From PFL35 sp041550515 (GTDB lineage: Archaea > Thermoplasmatota > E2 > DHVEG-1), in the NCBI GenBank assembly GCA_041550515.1, contig JBFEOQ010000040.1:1-15032 (forward strand): DNA of 15,032 nucleotides, given 5' to 3'. The translations under genes were made by a program, and so were the position numbers. The notes below the pieces were generated by a model. The model worked only from the letters and a program-made list of their open reading frames with translations. It was not told the origin of the DNA and made no database searches. Shown here one piece after another: positions 8,372 to 14,635 of the stretch. The stretch's first letter is position 1, and each line of letters begins with the position of its first letter.

Positions 8372-8872
8372 TTAATAAACAACGACGGCTTTTACACCAG
8401 TTACTTTTCTAATTTTTGGAATTAAAATACCTGGTACCTGTTTTTCTATAACTATGAAAAGCCTCGGTTCATCACTAAGCTCAAAATCATCTACAACAGC
8501 CTGTCTAATACTCAGTTTTGCATCAGCAACAATCTTTGCAATTTCTGCTAAAATCCCTGGCATACTTGGATCTTCAGGTATTATCTCTATAACTCCCCAT
8601 TTCATATTTTGAGCAACATTTATTAGATGACATGTTGGCTCCAATCTTTCATAAACCTTTTTTAACTCATTTTTTTCTAAAATTGTTTTTATGGTGCTAG
8701 TAATTATTCTTCTATCAACATTTAAAGCTCGTGCTATCTTAGAATCAGATAACTCAATTTCTCCACAAAAAATTTTATTATCTTGCACTCTCAAGCCATA
8801 TTCTAACAGTTTTTGAGCAAGTTTTTTTCTACTAGGATATTTGTTAAAATATTTCGCTAATTGTCTCCACAT
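8372..8872 (-). CDS. trpY: HTH+ACT transcriptional regulator, probable TrpY-type tryptophan repressor
   Basis: The 166-residue protein joins a helix-turn-helix (about 41-64, LSDSKIARALNVDRRIITST) to a C-terminal ACT domain (about 91-166, WGVIEIIPEDPSMPGILAEI onward, ending VTGVKAVVVY). This is the architecture of COG2150, predicted regulators of amino acid metabolism. In Methanothermobacter, TrpY binds TGTACA TRP boxes and represses trp genes including trpB2. Here the gene is divergent from trpB2 and two TGTACA palindromes lie between the two promoters, which strongly suggests the same circuit, with the ACT domain binding tryptophan. The TrpY identity is inference from architecture, neighbour and operator. 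The ATG at 8872 has no SD, but a TATA run 31 bp upstream fits a leaderless mRNA. Confidence 0.85.
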   Translation of the reverse strand: MWRQLAKYFNKYPSRKKLAQKLLEYGLRVQDNKIFCGEIELSDSKIARALNVDRRIITSTIKTILEKNELKKVYERLEPTCHLINVAQNMKWGVIEIIPEDPSMPGILAEIAKIVADAKLSIRQAVVDDFELSDEPRLFIVIEKQVPGILIPKIRKVTGVKAVVVY

Positions 8873-8895
8873 AATATATTTGTAATAGATAATTC

Positions 8896-8908
8896 AAATA
8901 TATAAAAA
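8896..8908 (-). promoter_or_regulatory. TATA box of the HTH+ACT regulator gene
   Basis: The minus strand reads TTTTTATATATTT, centred about 30 bp before the ATG at 8872. With no SD present, this distance places the transcript start at or just before the start codon, as in leaderless archaeal genes. Confidence 0.55.
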
Positions 8909-8925
8909 TTCACATCAACGATAAA

Positions 8926-8947
8926 TATTGTACAATAATGTACATTA
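8926..8947. promoter_or_regulatory. Tandem TRP-box operator (two TGTACA palindromes)
   Basis: Two 12-bp perfect palindromes, TATTGTACAATA (8926-8937) and TAATGTACATTA (8936-8947), overlap by two bases. Their centres are exactly 10 bp apart, one helical turn, so bound dimers would sit on the same face of the DNA. The core TGTACA is the published TRP-box consensus of TrpY in Methanothermobacter. The pair sits upstream of both TATA boxes of the divergent regulator and trpB2 genes, so one complex could control both. Confidence 0.75.
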
Positions 8948-8959
8948 ATCATCAAAATA

Positions 8960-8967
8960 TTTATACT
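8960..8967 (+). promoter_or_regulatory. TATA box of trpB2
   Basis: TTTATACT is centred about 26 bp before the ATG at 8989 and is preceded by the purine-rich ATCAAAA, a plausible TFB recognition element. With no SD upstream of 8989, this supports a leaderless trpB2 mRNA and chooses 8989 over the in-frame ATG at 8938. Confidence 0.6.
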
Positions 8968-8988
8968 ATATACAACATAATTAATAAT

Positions 8989-10299
8989 ATGAATAAAAAA
9001 CCAAACAAAATCACTCTAGATGAAAACTACCTCCCAAAAAAGTGGTATAACATACAAGCGGACCTAAAAACACCTTTAGACCCACCATTAAATCCAAAAA
9101 CCAAAAAACCAATCAAACTAGACGACCTAAAAGCAATATTTCCACTAGGATTAATACAACAAGAAATAAGTCAAGAAAGATATATATCAATACCAGAAGA
9201 AATAAGAGAAATCTACAAAATTTGGAGACCTACACCATTAATCCGAGCAAAAAGATTAGAAAAATACCTTAAAACACCAGCGGAAATATACTACAAATGG
9301 GAAGGAGTAAGCCCTCCAGGAAGCCACAAACCAAACAGTGCAGTAGCACAAGCATATTACAACAAAAAAGAAGGAATAGAAAGACTAGCAACAGAGACAG
9401 GAGCAGGACAATGGGGATCGGCATTAGCATTTGCCTGCAAACTATTTAATCTTAAATGCAGAATATATATGGTAAAATGTAGTTATGAGCAAAAACCCTA
9501 TCGTAGAGTATTGATGGAAAATTGGGGTGCAGAAGTATTTTCTAGTCCAACAAAACTCACTAATGCTGGAAGGACAATCCTAAAAAAAGAACCAAATACC
9601 TCAGGAAGCCTAGGTATATCAATAAGCGAAGCAGTGGAAGACGCTGCCACTCATGACAAAACAAATTATTCATTAGGATCTGTACTAAACCATGTTGTAC
9701 TACATCAAACAATTATAGGATTAGAAATGAAAGAACAATTTAAGAAGATTAACAAATATCCAGATATACTTATTGGCTGTGTTGGAGGAGGAAGCAACTT
9801 TTCAGGAACAAGTTTTCCATTTATTAGAGATAAAATCAATGGTAAAAACACTGATTTAAAAGTTGTTAGTGTCGAACCACTTGCATGCCCAACATTAACT
9901 AAAGGAGAATATCGGTATGATTTTGGTGATGCTGTAGGATTAACTCCTCAACTGAAAATGTATACATTAGGACATAATTATGTACCACCAGCAATACATG
10001 CAGGAGGATTAAGATACCATGGAGATGCACCATTGCTATGCAAACTAACTAAAGAAAAATATATGGAAGCAGTAGCTTATTATCAAACAGAAGTTTTCGA
10101 TGCAGCAGCTATATTTTCAAAAACAGAAGGATTTGTTGTTGCTCCAGAAACAGCACATGCAATTAAAGCAGTTATAGATTTTGCTAAAATATGCAAAAAA
10201 AACAATGAGAAAAAAATAATAGTATTCTCAAATAGTGGACATGGATATTTTGATTTATCAGCATATGATGCATATTTAAATAAAAAATTGAAAGACTAA
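8989..10299 (+). CDS. trpB2: Tryptophan synthase beta subunit, TrpB2 type
   Basis: A PLP enzyme that condenses indole with serine to give tryptophan. It has 436 residues from the ATG at 8989; the upstream ATG at 8938 lies before the TATA box and is not expected to be transcribed. The N-terminus KITLDENYLPKKWYNIQADL and the length are typical of the TrpB2 branch, longer than TrpB1 (about 390-400). The PLP lysine is Lys114 in GSHKPNSA, the catalytic Glu is Glu136 in ETGAGQWG, and the phosphate-binding loop is GGGSN at 266-270. HAGGLRYHGDAP and SGHGYFDL match conserved family segments. No trpA or other trp gene is nearby, as is common for TrpB2, which is thought to act alone, for example in indole salvage. 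Probably repressed by the divergent HTH+ACT protein through the boxes at 8926-8947. Confidence 0.95.
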   Translation: MNKKPNKITLDENYLPKKWYNIQADLKTPLDPPLNPKTKKPIKLDDLKAIFPLGLIQQEISQERYISIPEEIREIYKIWRPTPLIRAKRLEKYLKTPAEIYYKWEGVSPPGSHKPNSAVAQAYYNKKEGIERLATETGAGQWGSALAFACKLFNLKCRIYMVKCSYEQKPYRRVLMENWGAEVFSSPTKLTNAGRTILKKEPNTSGSLGISISEAVEDAATHDKTNYSLGSVLNHVVLHQTIIGLEMKEQFKKINKYPDILIGCVGGGSNFSGTSFPFIRDKINGKNTDLKVVSVEPLACPTLTKGEYRYDFGDAVGLTPQLKMYTLGHNYVPPAIHAGGLRYHGDAPLLCKLTKEKYMEAVAYYQTEVFDAAAIFSKTEGFVVAPETAHAIKAVIDFAKICKKNNEKKIIVFSNSGHGYFDLSAYDAYLNKKLKD

Positions 10300-10359
10300 G
10301 GTTATTAAAATATATCAATTCTATACTATTCTCTCTATTTATCTTAATTGAATTATTCT

Positions 10360-10380
10360 TTTAACAAATATTTGGTTAAA
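10360..10380. repeat. Near-perfect palindrome between convergent genes
   Basis: TTTAACAAATATTTGGTTAAA is a 20-bp palindrome with one extra G in the right arm. It lies between the ends of trpB2 and the convergent secreted-protein gene, so a shared terminator hairpin is possible. The core AACAAAT also occurs in the palindromes before 13526. Confidence 0.35.
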
Positions 10381-10390
10381 TAAAATAATT

Positions 10391-10825
10391 TTAATTGATA
10401 GTTCCTTTAATCCATCCGTTTATTCTTGTCCCTCTAATAATCCATCTGCCTGAGAACTCTCTGTTTTCCTCGATGACAAACCTTCCAATAAGATTCACGA
10501 TTCTTCCTCTAAAAGGTACTTGTAATATGAAATTACTACCTCTAAATAATCCTCGAAATCTAACTTCTTGTTCACCATTTGTTGCTATACCATATACCAT
10601 AGTAAATCTCCATCTTAATCTATAATTACCATCTAAATATATTCTTGTTTCTTCTTCCTCTCCAACTCCAATTTCTGCTGTAAATTCACCTTGATTTATA
10701 TTTAGAATTTTCTGATTTTTTTGATTTTTAACAAAATCTGAATGAGAGTTGTTATTTACAATATGTGCTTGTCCAATATTAGCTAAAAAAATCACTATTA
10801 ATAATAAAGAAATTATTTTCTTCAT
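10391..10825 (-). CDS. Secreted small beta-rich protein, unknown function
   Basis: I start at the ATG at 10825 (144 residues), which follows GGGAG at the right distance; the upstream ATG at 10855 would precede that site. Residues 1-20 are a Sec signal (MKKIISLLLIVIFLANIGQA, cleavage likely after GQA) with no lipobox. After a polar linker rich in Asn and Gln, the mature part from about 50 on is a run of short strands with alternating hydrophobic residues: RIYLDGNYRLRWRFTMVYGI, FRGLFRGSNFILQVPFRGRI, GRFVIEENREFSGRWIIRGT, ending NGWIKGTIN. The repeated F/I-x-G-R pattern suggests a small beta barrel or sheet. I do not recognise a family. It is probably transcribed alone. Confidence 0.75.
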   Translation of the reverse strand: MKKIISLLLIVIFLANIGQAHIVNNNSHSDFVKNQKNQKILNINQGEFTAEIGVGEEEETRIYLDGNYRLRWRFTMVYGIATNGEQEVRFRGLFRGSNFILQVPFRGRIVNLIGRFVIEENREFSGRWIIRGTRINGWIKGTIN

Positions 10826-10937
10826 GATTATTCTCCCTAAATAAGAATATAACATATTTTATATTAAGTTTGTGTAATTAAATTAAGCACAAGCAAATAA
10901 TTTAATATTTAAACATAGAACATAATGCTTATCAGAA

Positions 10938-10957
10938 TTTTTTTTTTAAAAAAAAGG
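10938..10957 (-). terminator. Oligo-T terminator downstream of the tautomerase gene
   Basis: On the minus strand, downstream of the gene that ends at 10985, the sequence runs CC, eight T, then ten A. An oligo-T run is sufficient for archaeal RNA polymerase to terminate. The T8-A8 block is itself a perfect 16-bp palindrome and could also act on plus-strand transcripts. Confidence 0.45.
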
Positions 10958-10984
10958 TTAGTTATATCTTATCCAAACTTTCAT

Positions 10985-11179
10985 TTAAATATTTTTAAAT
11001 TTTTCCGAAGCAGGGAGTCCTTCAACTCCCCAATGTGATTTAGGAATCTCATGAATTATTACTTCTATAGCATTTAATGGTATATCTAAATCAACAAAGA
11101 CTTTTGTTATACCTTTAATGACATTTTTGGCTTTCCCTTTACCAAAACCTTCCCATACATTAACATGAATTACAGGCAT
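10985..11179 (-). CDS. Tautomerase superfamily (4-oxalocrotonate tautomerase-like) protein
   Basis: The 64-residue protein has the usual length and fold pattern of 4-oxalocrotonate tautomerase: MPVIHVNVWEG gives, after Met removal, the catalytic Pro1 and first strand; a helix follows (KAKNVIKGITKVFVDL), then the second strand IEVIIHEI and the tail PKSHWGVEGLPASEKFKN. The motif HWGVEG corresponds to HFGIGG in the classical enzyme. The two catalytic arginines (Arg11 and Arg39) are replaced by Phe and Glu in my alignment by eye, so the classical substrate, 2-hydroxymuconate, is unlikely. The substrate is unknown. The ATG is preceded by AAAAGGTGAT, a good SD. A TATA-like run near 11229-11236 would give a short leader. 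Confidence 0.88.
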   Translation of the reverse strand: MPVIHVNVWEGFGKGKAKNVIKGITKVFVDLDIPLNAIEVIIHEIPKSHWGVEGLPASEKFKNI

Positions 11180-11256
11180 TTTTTATCACCTTTTAAATTG
11201 TTATAACCTAGTGTGGTTTAAATAATAATATATTTTCTTTAAATCATCAAAACCTA

Positions 11257-11577
11257 CTATCGATAAAATAAAGAAAACTCTGAACTCTCCCTTATAAGTT
11301 TACATATTCTACAAGTTTCAAAGATTATATGACCATTTCCGTTTTCAATAATTTTTTTTGCTGAAAGTTTTATTTCAAATAGAATTTTTTTATCTGTTAT
11401 GCTAGATCCTCCCCGTTTACTTGATAAATATTGACATACTGCTGCAGGTGTTAGTTCAAGTTTCTCTGCAGTTTCTTTTTGACTTAAACCATAATCATTA
11501 ATCATACTCTCTGCGATTTCTTTTCTAATTTTTGGTAATCCATTCCACATCATATATTCGCAGATAGTACGTTTCAT
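11257..11577 (-). CDS. Archaeal HTH transcriptional regulator, COG2522-like
   Basis: The 106-residue protein opens with CEYMMWNGLPKIRKEIAESM, typical of a family of short archaeal regulators. A helix-turn-helix follows at about 30-52 (GLSQKETAEKLELTPAAVCQ, with recognition helix TPAAVCQYLSS, then KRGG). Its C-terminus has CRICK at about 90-94; with Cys6 this could bind a metal, but that is a guess. The regulated genes are unknown. No SD precedes the ATG. The minus strand has TATA-like sequence near 11595-11608, about 20-30 bp upstream, which fits a leaderless transcript. It lies 77 nt upstream of the tautomerase gene in the same direction and might be cotranscribed. Confidence 0.82.
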   Translation of the reverse strand: MKRTICEYMMWNGLPKIRKEIAESMINDYGLSQKETAEKLELTPAAVCQYLSSKRGGSSITDKKILFEIKLSAKKIIENGNGHIIFETCRICKLIRESSEFSLFYR

Positions 11578-11883
11578 AAATTGTAATAATATTTTTTATA
11601 CTTATAATTAACTATTTAACAATTAATTTTAAATAATATATTACATAAGTTCCATAAAACTTAAGATTATTTATTGTTTTAAAAAATATATTATTTAAAA
11701 AAATTCTGGTACACAAATTAAATGCTTAATTTTCGCGTGATATAAAAATCTATTTAAAATATATTTTCATGAGGAAAAGATCAGAAACTTAGTCCATATC
11801 ACTCTGTAGTATATTAAAAAAAATTTTGTTATGAAATTGATAATTACCCAAACCTAAAAGGCAAGAGTTATTTTGTTTATTTT
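11578..11883. other. 306-base non-coding interval
   Basis: Apart from the inverted repeat at 11627-11700 and the promoter of the HTH gene at its left edge, I see no gene, RNA gene or mobile element. A slightly less AT-rich patch at about 11774-11815 has an ATG followed by only a few codons (MRKRSET, then stop) and no clear fold. Confidence 0.5.
11627..11700. repeat. Perfect 16-bp inverted repeat enclosing a small hairpin
   Basis: TTTTAAATAATATATT (11627-11642) is the exact reverse complement of AATATATTATTTAAAA (11685-11700). Inside the 42-nt loop a second stem, TAAGTT/AACTTA (11646-11651 and 11658-11663), encloses CCATAA. The arms are purely A and T, which lowers their significance. Possible roles are a cruciform, a transcript 3' end or a remnant of a small mobile element. 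Confidence 0.6.
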
Positions 11884-13260
11884 TTAAAATATTATTTTTA
11901 AGAAAAATAAATATTTCAAAAATAATATAATCAATCTCATAAAGTCTTCTTTTTCAAAGATTTTATTTTTTGATACTCTAAAAATAAATGGTTGTTCTTT
12001 TCCTAGATTATCGTATATATCTTTTGCTCTTGCTTTTATTGTATAGTTTTTTTGTTCGGGAAATGAATGATTTAATTGAATTACTTCACCAGATTGGTAA
12101 GGTCCTATCCAATCTGTATTTGTTTTATCTCCCCAATTGACATATAATAAAATATCATCTCCTTGTGGATCATCTGCAGAAAAATTAAATGTATAGTTAA
12201 CCTCTGGTTTTCCAGAGGTTGGACCAGTTACTGTAGTTAGAGGACTTTGAGGATCAAAAGTAACATTCAATGTCTCAGCTCCAAAAGCATATGAACTTGA
12301 ATATTTTAATGAATAATTCATATGCATATTAACTCGTAATAAACCATTAGGTCGATAAGGAGCAGTACCCCAGCTATTTAAAAAAACCCAATAATCATTT
12401 CTATCTGAATCTTCAGCATCATGATAACCCACAATTAACATAGCATGTCCTGCAGCCTCATCTGGATTCCATGGATGCCCCTCGTAATTATCTAAATCAT
12501 AAACAAATTCTTCATCTTGTTCACGCCAGAAATCCTGAAAATTACCTAAGTCTTCATAGTCAGCATAAAAAACTGAAAAGTATACTCCTCTGTTTTGATG
12601 TAGAATATTTTTTATATTTTCTATAGCTGTCTCCTCTGGGATATTGCGTGTTTCAATTCTTTTTGATCGAATATCTTCAATTGGATAATTTGGCTCCTTG
12701 CCTATTTCATCACATTCAAGTGTACATTGACCTAAAAGTCTTCCATCTCTATACCAAGCATTTTCATTAGACCATGGAATAGCATAACCTGTTGATCTGT
12801 AAAATGAAGCAAGCATACCTATTGTTCCACCTTCGCAGCATTCAATACGAGTTAAAGGATATAATTCACCACAAGTATTCATAAACTGAACAGATAATCT
12901 ATTCAACATAACTCCTTTTTGAACTCTAAGAGCTATTTCTAATACAGATGTAGAAGGCCAAGCCCAACAATTACTACATCTACCTTGATCCCTTTCTTCA
13001 GGGATATAATAGAGGAGATCTAGAATACTAAAATCAGTGGTTTCTTGAATCTCAGCAGCAAGATTAGGATTTATATAAGCTACTTCTGCAGAGTTATAAT
13101 CATTTTCATATCTATCTAAAAATTTCGCATCAGCATGCATCACAGGAGGTAAAATATCATTTTCTTCTATTTCATCGGTTATTACTTCAACACTAATTGT
13201 GTTAAAACTAGATAGCAAGAACATGCTTAGTATACATAAAATTAAAAATTTTTTTTTCAT
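11884..13260 (-). CDS. Secreted papain-family (C1) cysteine protease with PKD-like domain
   Basis: This is an extracellular peptidase that probably degrades environmental protein. The ATG at 13260 gives 458 residues starting with a clear Sec signal (MKKKFLILCILSMFLLSSFN); the GTG at 13272 adds four residues. A propeptide-like stretch (about 25-80) precedes the catalytic domain at about 80-330. The active-site motif is DQGRCSNCWAW, with oxyanion Gln92 and nucleophile Cys98; His272 is in GHAMLIVGYH and Asn295 in LNSWG, so the triad is complete. Further cysteines (95, 130, 141, 142, 179, 183) suggest disulfides. A PKD-like beta domain spans about 340-430 (VNYTFNFSADDPQGDDILLY, then VNWGD). The tail ends in a hydrophobic segment (441-458, MRLIILFLKYLFFLKIIF), a likely membrane anchor or sorting tail. 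It would supply peptides to the importer at 886-6652. The substrate is not known. Confidence 0.93.
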   Translation of the reverse strand: MKKKFLILCILSMFLLSSFNTISVEVITDEIEENDILPPVMHADAKFLDRYENDYNSAEVAYINPNLAAEIQETTDFSILDLLYYIPEERDQGRCSNCWAWPSTSVLEIALRVQKGVMLNRLSVQFMNTCGELYPLTRIECCEGGTIGMLASFYRSTGYAIPWSNENAWYRDGRLLGQCTLECDEIGKEPNYPIEDIRSKRIETRNIPEETAIENIKNILHQNRGVYFSVFYADYEDLGNFQDFWREQDEEFVYDLDNYEGHPWNPDEAAGHAMLIVGYHDAEDSDRNDYWVFLNSWGTAPYRPNGLLRVNMHMNYSLKYSSSYAFGAETLNVTFDPQSPLTTVTGPTSGKPEVNYTFNFSADDPQGDDILLYVNWGDKTNTDWIGPYQSGEVIQLNHSFPEQKNYTIKARAKDIYDNLGKEQPFIFRVSKNKIFEKEDFMRLIILFLKYLFFLKIIF

Positions 13261-13448
13261 ATATTGCCCCACTTATTTTTCTGATTATTGGAAATATATA
13301 TTAACAACTTCTATATTTAATTTACGTTCATTAATTATAATTAATAATTAATTTAATTTACTTAGATATTAATGATAAAAAAAGGGTTATCTACAATATT
13401 TTTGTTAAACAATATTTGTTAAAAATAACTTAACCACCAGTTTTAAAA

Positions 13449-13468
13449 TATATAACAAATGTTATATA
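13449..13468. promoter_or_regulatory. Palindromic operator or TATA region of the UPF0058 gene
   Basis: TATATAACA (13449-13457) and TGTTATATA (13460-13468) form a perfect 9-bp inverted repeat separated by AA. Its TATA content and its distance from position 13482 fit a promoter, and the symmetry suggests that a regulator competes with TBP. Two TTTGTTAAA copies lie upstream, at about 13402-13424. Confidence 0.45.
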
Positions 13469-13481
13469 TTAAAATAGAAAA

Positions 13482-13504
13482 GTATTTGTTTTTTAAACAA
13501 ATAC
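13482..13504 (+). promoter_or_regulatory. Perfect hairpin in the 5' leader of the UPF0058 gene
   Basis: GTATTTGTTT (13482-13491) pairs perfectly with AAACAAATAC (13495-13504) across a TTT loop, followed by CTTTTT and then the SD GGGAGGT (13513-13519). If transcription starts near 13482, the hairpin forms the very 5' end of the mRNA. It could be an attenuator, a stabiliser or a dyad operator. Confidence 0.55.
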
Positions 13505-13525
13505 CTTTTTGAGGGAGGTACAAAT

Positions 13526-13834
13526 ATGCAAAAAGATGAACTTATTCAATTTCACATGTTTTTATTACAATTAAAAAACCATCTTGAAGAAATGGTAGCA
13601 ATTTATAATAAACAGGAATTTATTTTATATGACAAATTAAATATTACCCCCTATCAGATTTATAAATCTAAGAGAGAACACGAACTTGCAGTATTTATAC
13701 TTAGTAACGGAATTGCAAAACTATTAACAAATAATAACTTTGAGGGTTACGAAAATATTTCTAATAAACTTAGTCAAATATCAGAACGTTTTATGAATGA
13801 AAATGAAAAAAGATATAAGTTTTTATTAAAATGA
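13526..13834 (+). CDS. UPF0058 family protein
   Basis: The 102-residue protein matches my knowledge of the archaeal UPF0058 family: MQKDELIQFHMFLLQLKNHL at the start and KSKREHELAVFILSNGIAKL in the middle, where Lys, Glu and His residues are conserved in family members. It is all-helical by appearance, soluble, and has no signal peptide. The function is not established. The ATG is preceded by GAGGGAGGTA with 6 nt to the ATG, one of the strongest SD sites in the window. Upstream lie an operator-like palindrome and a leader hairpin. Downstream, a candidate small RNA carries an exact complement of the SD, so its translation may be controlled. Confidence 0.8.
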   Translation: MQKDELIQFHMFLLQLKNHLEEMVAIYNKQEFILYDKLNITPYQIYKSKREHELAVFILSNGIAKLLTNNNFEGYENISNKLSQISERFMNENEKRYKFLLK

Positions 13835-13922
13835 AACCTATTTTATAAAAAATTACTCCTTTACATTTCTACAATAAGAAATAATTATATCTCAATATTT
13901 ATCCAATGTTTAAATAGAAAAA

Positions 13923-13930
13923 TTTATAAA
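13923..13930 (+). promoter_or_regulatory. TATA box of the candidate small RNA
   Basis: TTTATAAA is preceded by the purine run AGAAAAA, a plausible TFB element. The expected transcript start is about 25-27 bp on, near 13952, at the 5' edge of the inverted-repeat structure. Confidence 0.45.
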
Positions 13931-13951
13931 CTAAATTTAACATATGTTAAT

Positions 13952-14050
13952 TGTGGGAATTTGATTGGTATTTAGGTTTGATTTTATTCCTTTCCAATTA
14001 TTTTCATACCTCCCTCTACCAATCAATTAACCCATATTACAATTTTTTTT
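13952..14050 (+). ncRNA. Candidate structured small RNA with an SD-complementary loop
   Basis: No protein-coding gene is evident here. A TATA box (13923-13930) predicts a start near 13952, and a run of eleven T (14043-14053) predicts the end, for an RNA of about 95-100 nt. TTGATTGGTA (13961-13970) pairs perfectly with TACCAATCAA (14017-14026). The ends can also close: TGGG (13954-13957) with CCCA (14031-14034), and TTG (13951-13953) with CAA (14040-14042). The 46-nt apical loop is pyrimidine-rich and includes TACCTCCCTC (14007-14016), the exact complement of the SD region GAGGGAGGTA (13511-13520) of the UPF0058 gene. What is seen is pairing and complementarity; expression and function are inference. 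On the minus strand the same patch could instead be an SD followed by a 7-codon (ATG) or 16-codon (TTG) ORF. Confidence 0.4.
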
Positions 14051-14053
14051 TTT
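14043..14053 (+). terminator. T11 run ending the candidate small RNA
   Basis: Eleven consecutive T follow the closing stem of the structure at 13951-14042. Oligo-T is the known intrinsic termination signal of archaeal RNA polymerase. Confidence 0.5.
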
Positions 14054-14083
14054 AAACATATATTCCTTATATACAATACTTTT

Positions 14084-14492
14084 TTAAGATATCATAAAAA
14101 GCATTATTAGTACCACTAAAATCAAAATCCATAATACAATCATTATTAAGGTTGTTTTCCAATTTAATCCTATAATAATTGGAATGGGACCTATAAAGAC
14201 TAAGCTTCCAAATTTTGTAAATTTTTTTAATGATTTTTCAGTGTTATTGTTTATTGTTTCATAATTACCAAAATTACTGTTTACAGTGGATATATTTACA
14301 AATCCAAAAAACAATAATATTATTGTAATCAATACAAAAATAAAACCAAAAAAGCTATTGATTCCTGAACCAATTATAAAAGGGAAAAATAAAATAAATC
14401 TAAATTCAATTTCATTATTAATAAAAGCGATTATAAAAAAATACTATACCAATAGAAAAGAATATTAAAGATAATTGATAATATTTATTCAT
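14084..14492 (-). pseudogene. DUF131/TIGR00304-like membrane protein with a frameshift in a T7 run
   Basis: The C-terminal part (frame open from 14443 down to 14084) has FGSLVFIGPIPIIIG, typical of the small archaeal DUF131/TIGR00304 membrane family, flanked by hydrophobic segments. This frame has no ATG or GTG; a TTG at 14332 begins in the middle of a hydrophobic segment. One frame away, ATG at 14492 starts MNKYYQLSLIFFSIGIVFF. The two frames join smoothly if the run of seven T on the minus strand (plus-strand A at 14435-14441) had six, giving ...IVFFIIAFINNEIEF and continuing to RFILFFPFIIGSGINSF. The rebuilt protein is about 135 residues with four hydrophobic segments. Options are real decay, an indel error in a homopolymer, or slippage. 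Function is unknown. Confidence 0.65.
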
Positions 14493-14635
14493 AAGATAAT
14501 CAATTATTATATAGTTTGTTTAATAACCTTATCTTAGTAAAATATTAAAAAATTTTAGTTATAATTCTTATAACTTGTTTATAAAAAAGATGAACGAATT
14601 ATAAATATTAATTATATAGTATTTTATGTTGTATA

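Noticed and set aside
8938..8988. Upstream ATG extension of trpB2
   Set aside because: It overlaps the TRP box and the TATA box, and the added residues (MYINHQNIYTIYNIINN) do not look like TrpB2.
11774..11815. Possible C/D box small RNA near the ATGAGGA stretch
   Set aside because: The C-box match is poor and no CTGA D box follows at a suitable distance.
12721..12726. Another TGTACA sequence
   Set aside because: It lies inside the protease coding region, is single and has no flanking palindrome or promoter, so it is probably chance.
14009..14016. Shine-Dalgarno on the minus strand leading a 7- or 16-codon ORF
   Set aside because: The ATG abuts the SD, the peptides are tiny, and promoter plus T-run agree better with a plus-strand RNA. 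It is kept as an alternative in the small RNA entry.
14471..14509. ATAATTGAT/ATCAATTAT inverted repeat
   Set aside because: It is almost purely A and T with a long loop in very AT-rich DNA, so it is weak evidence for a structure.
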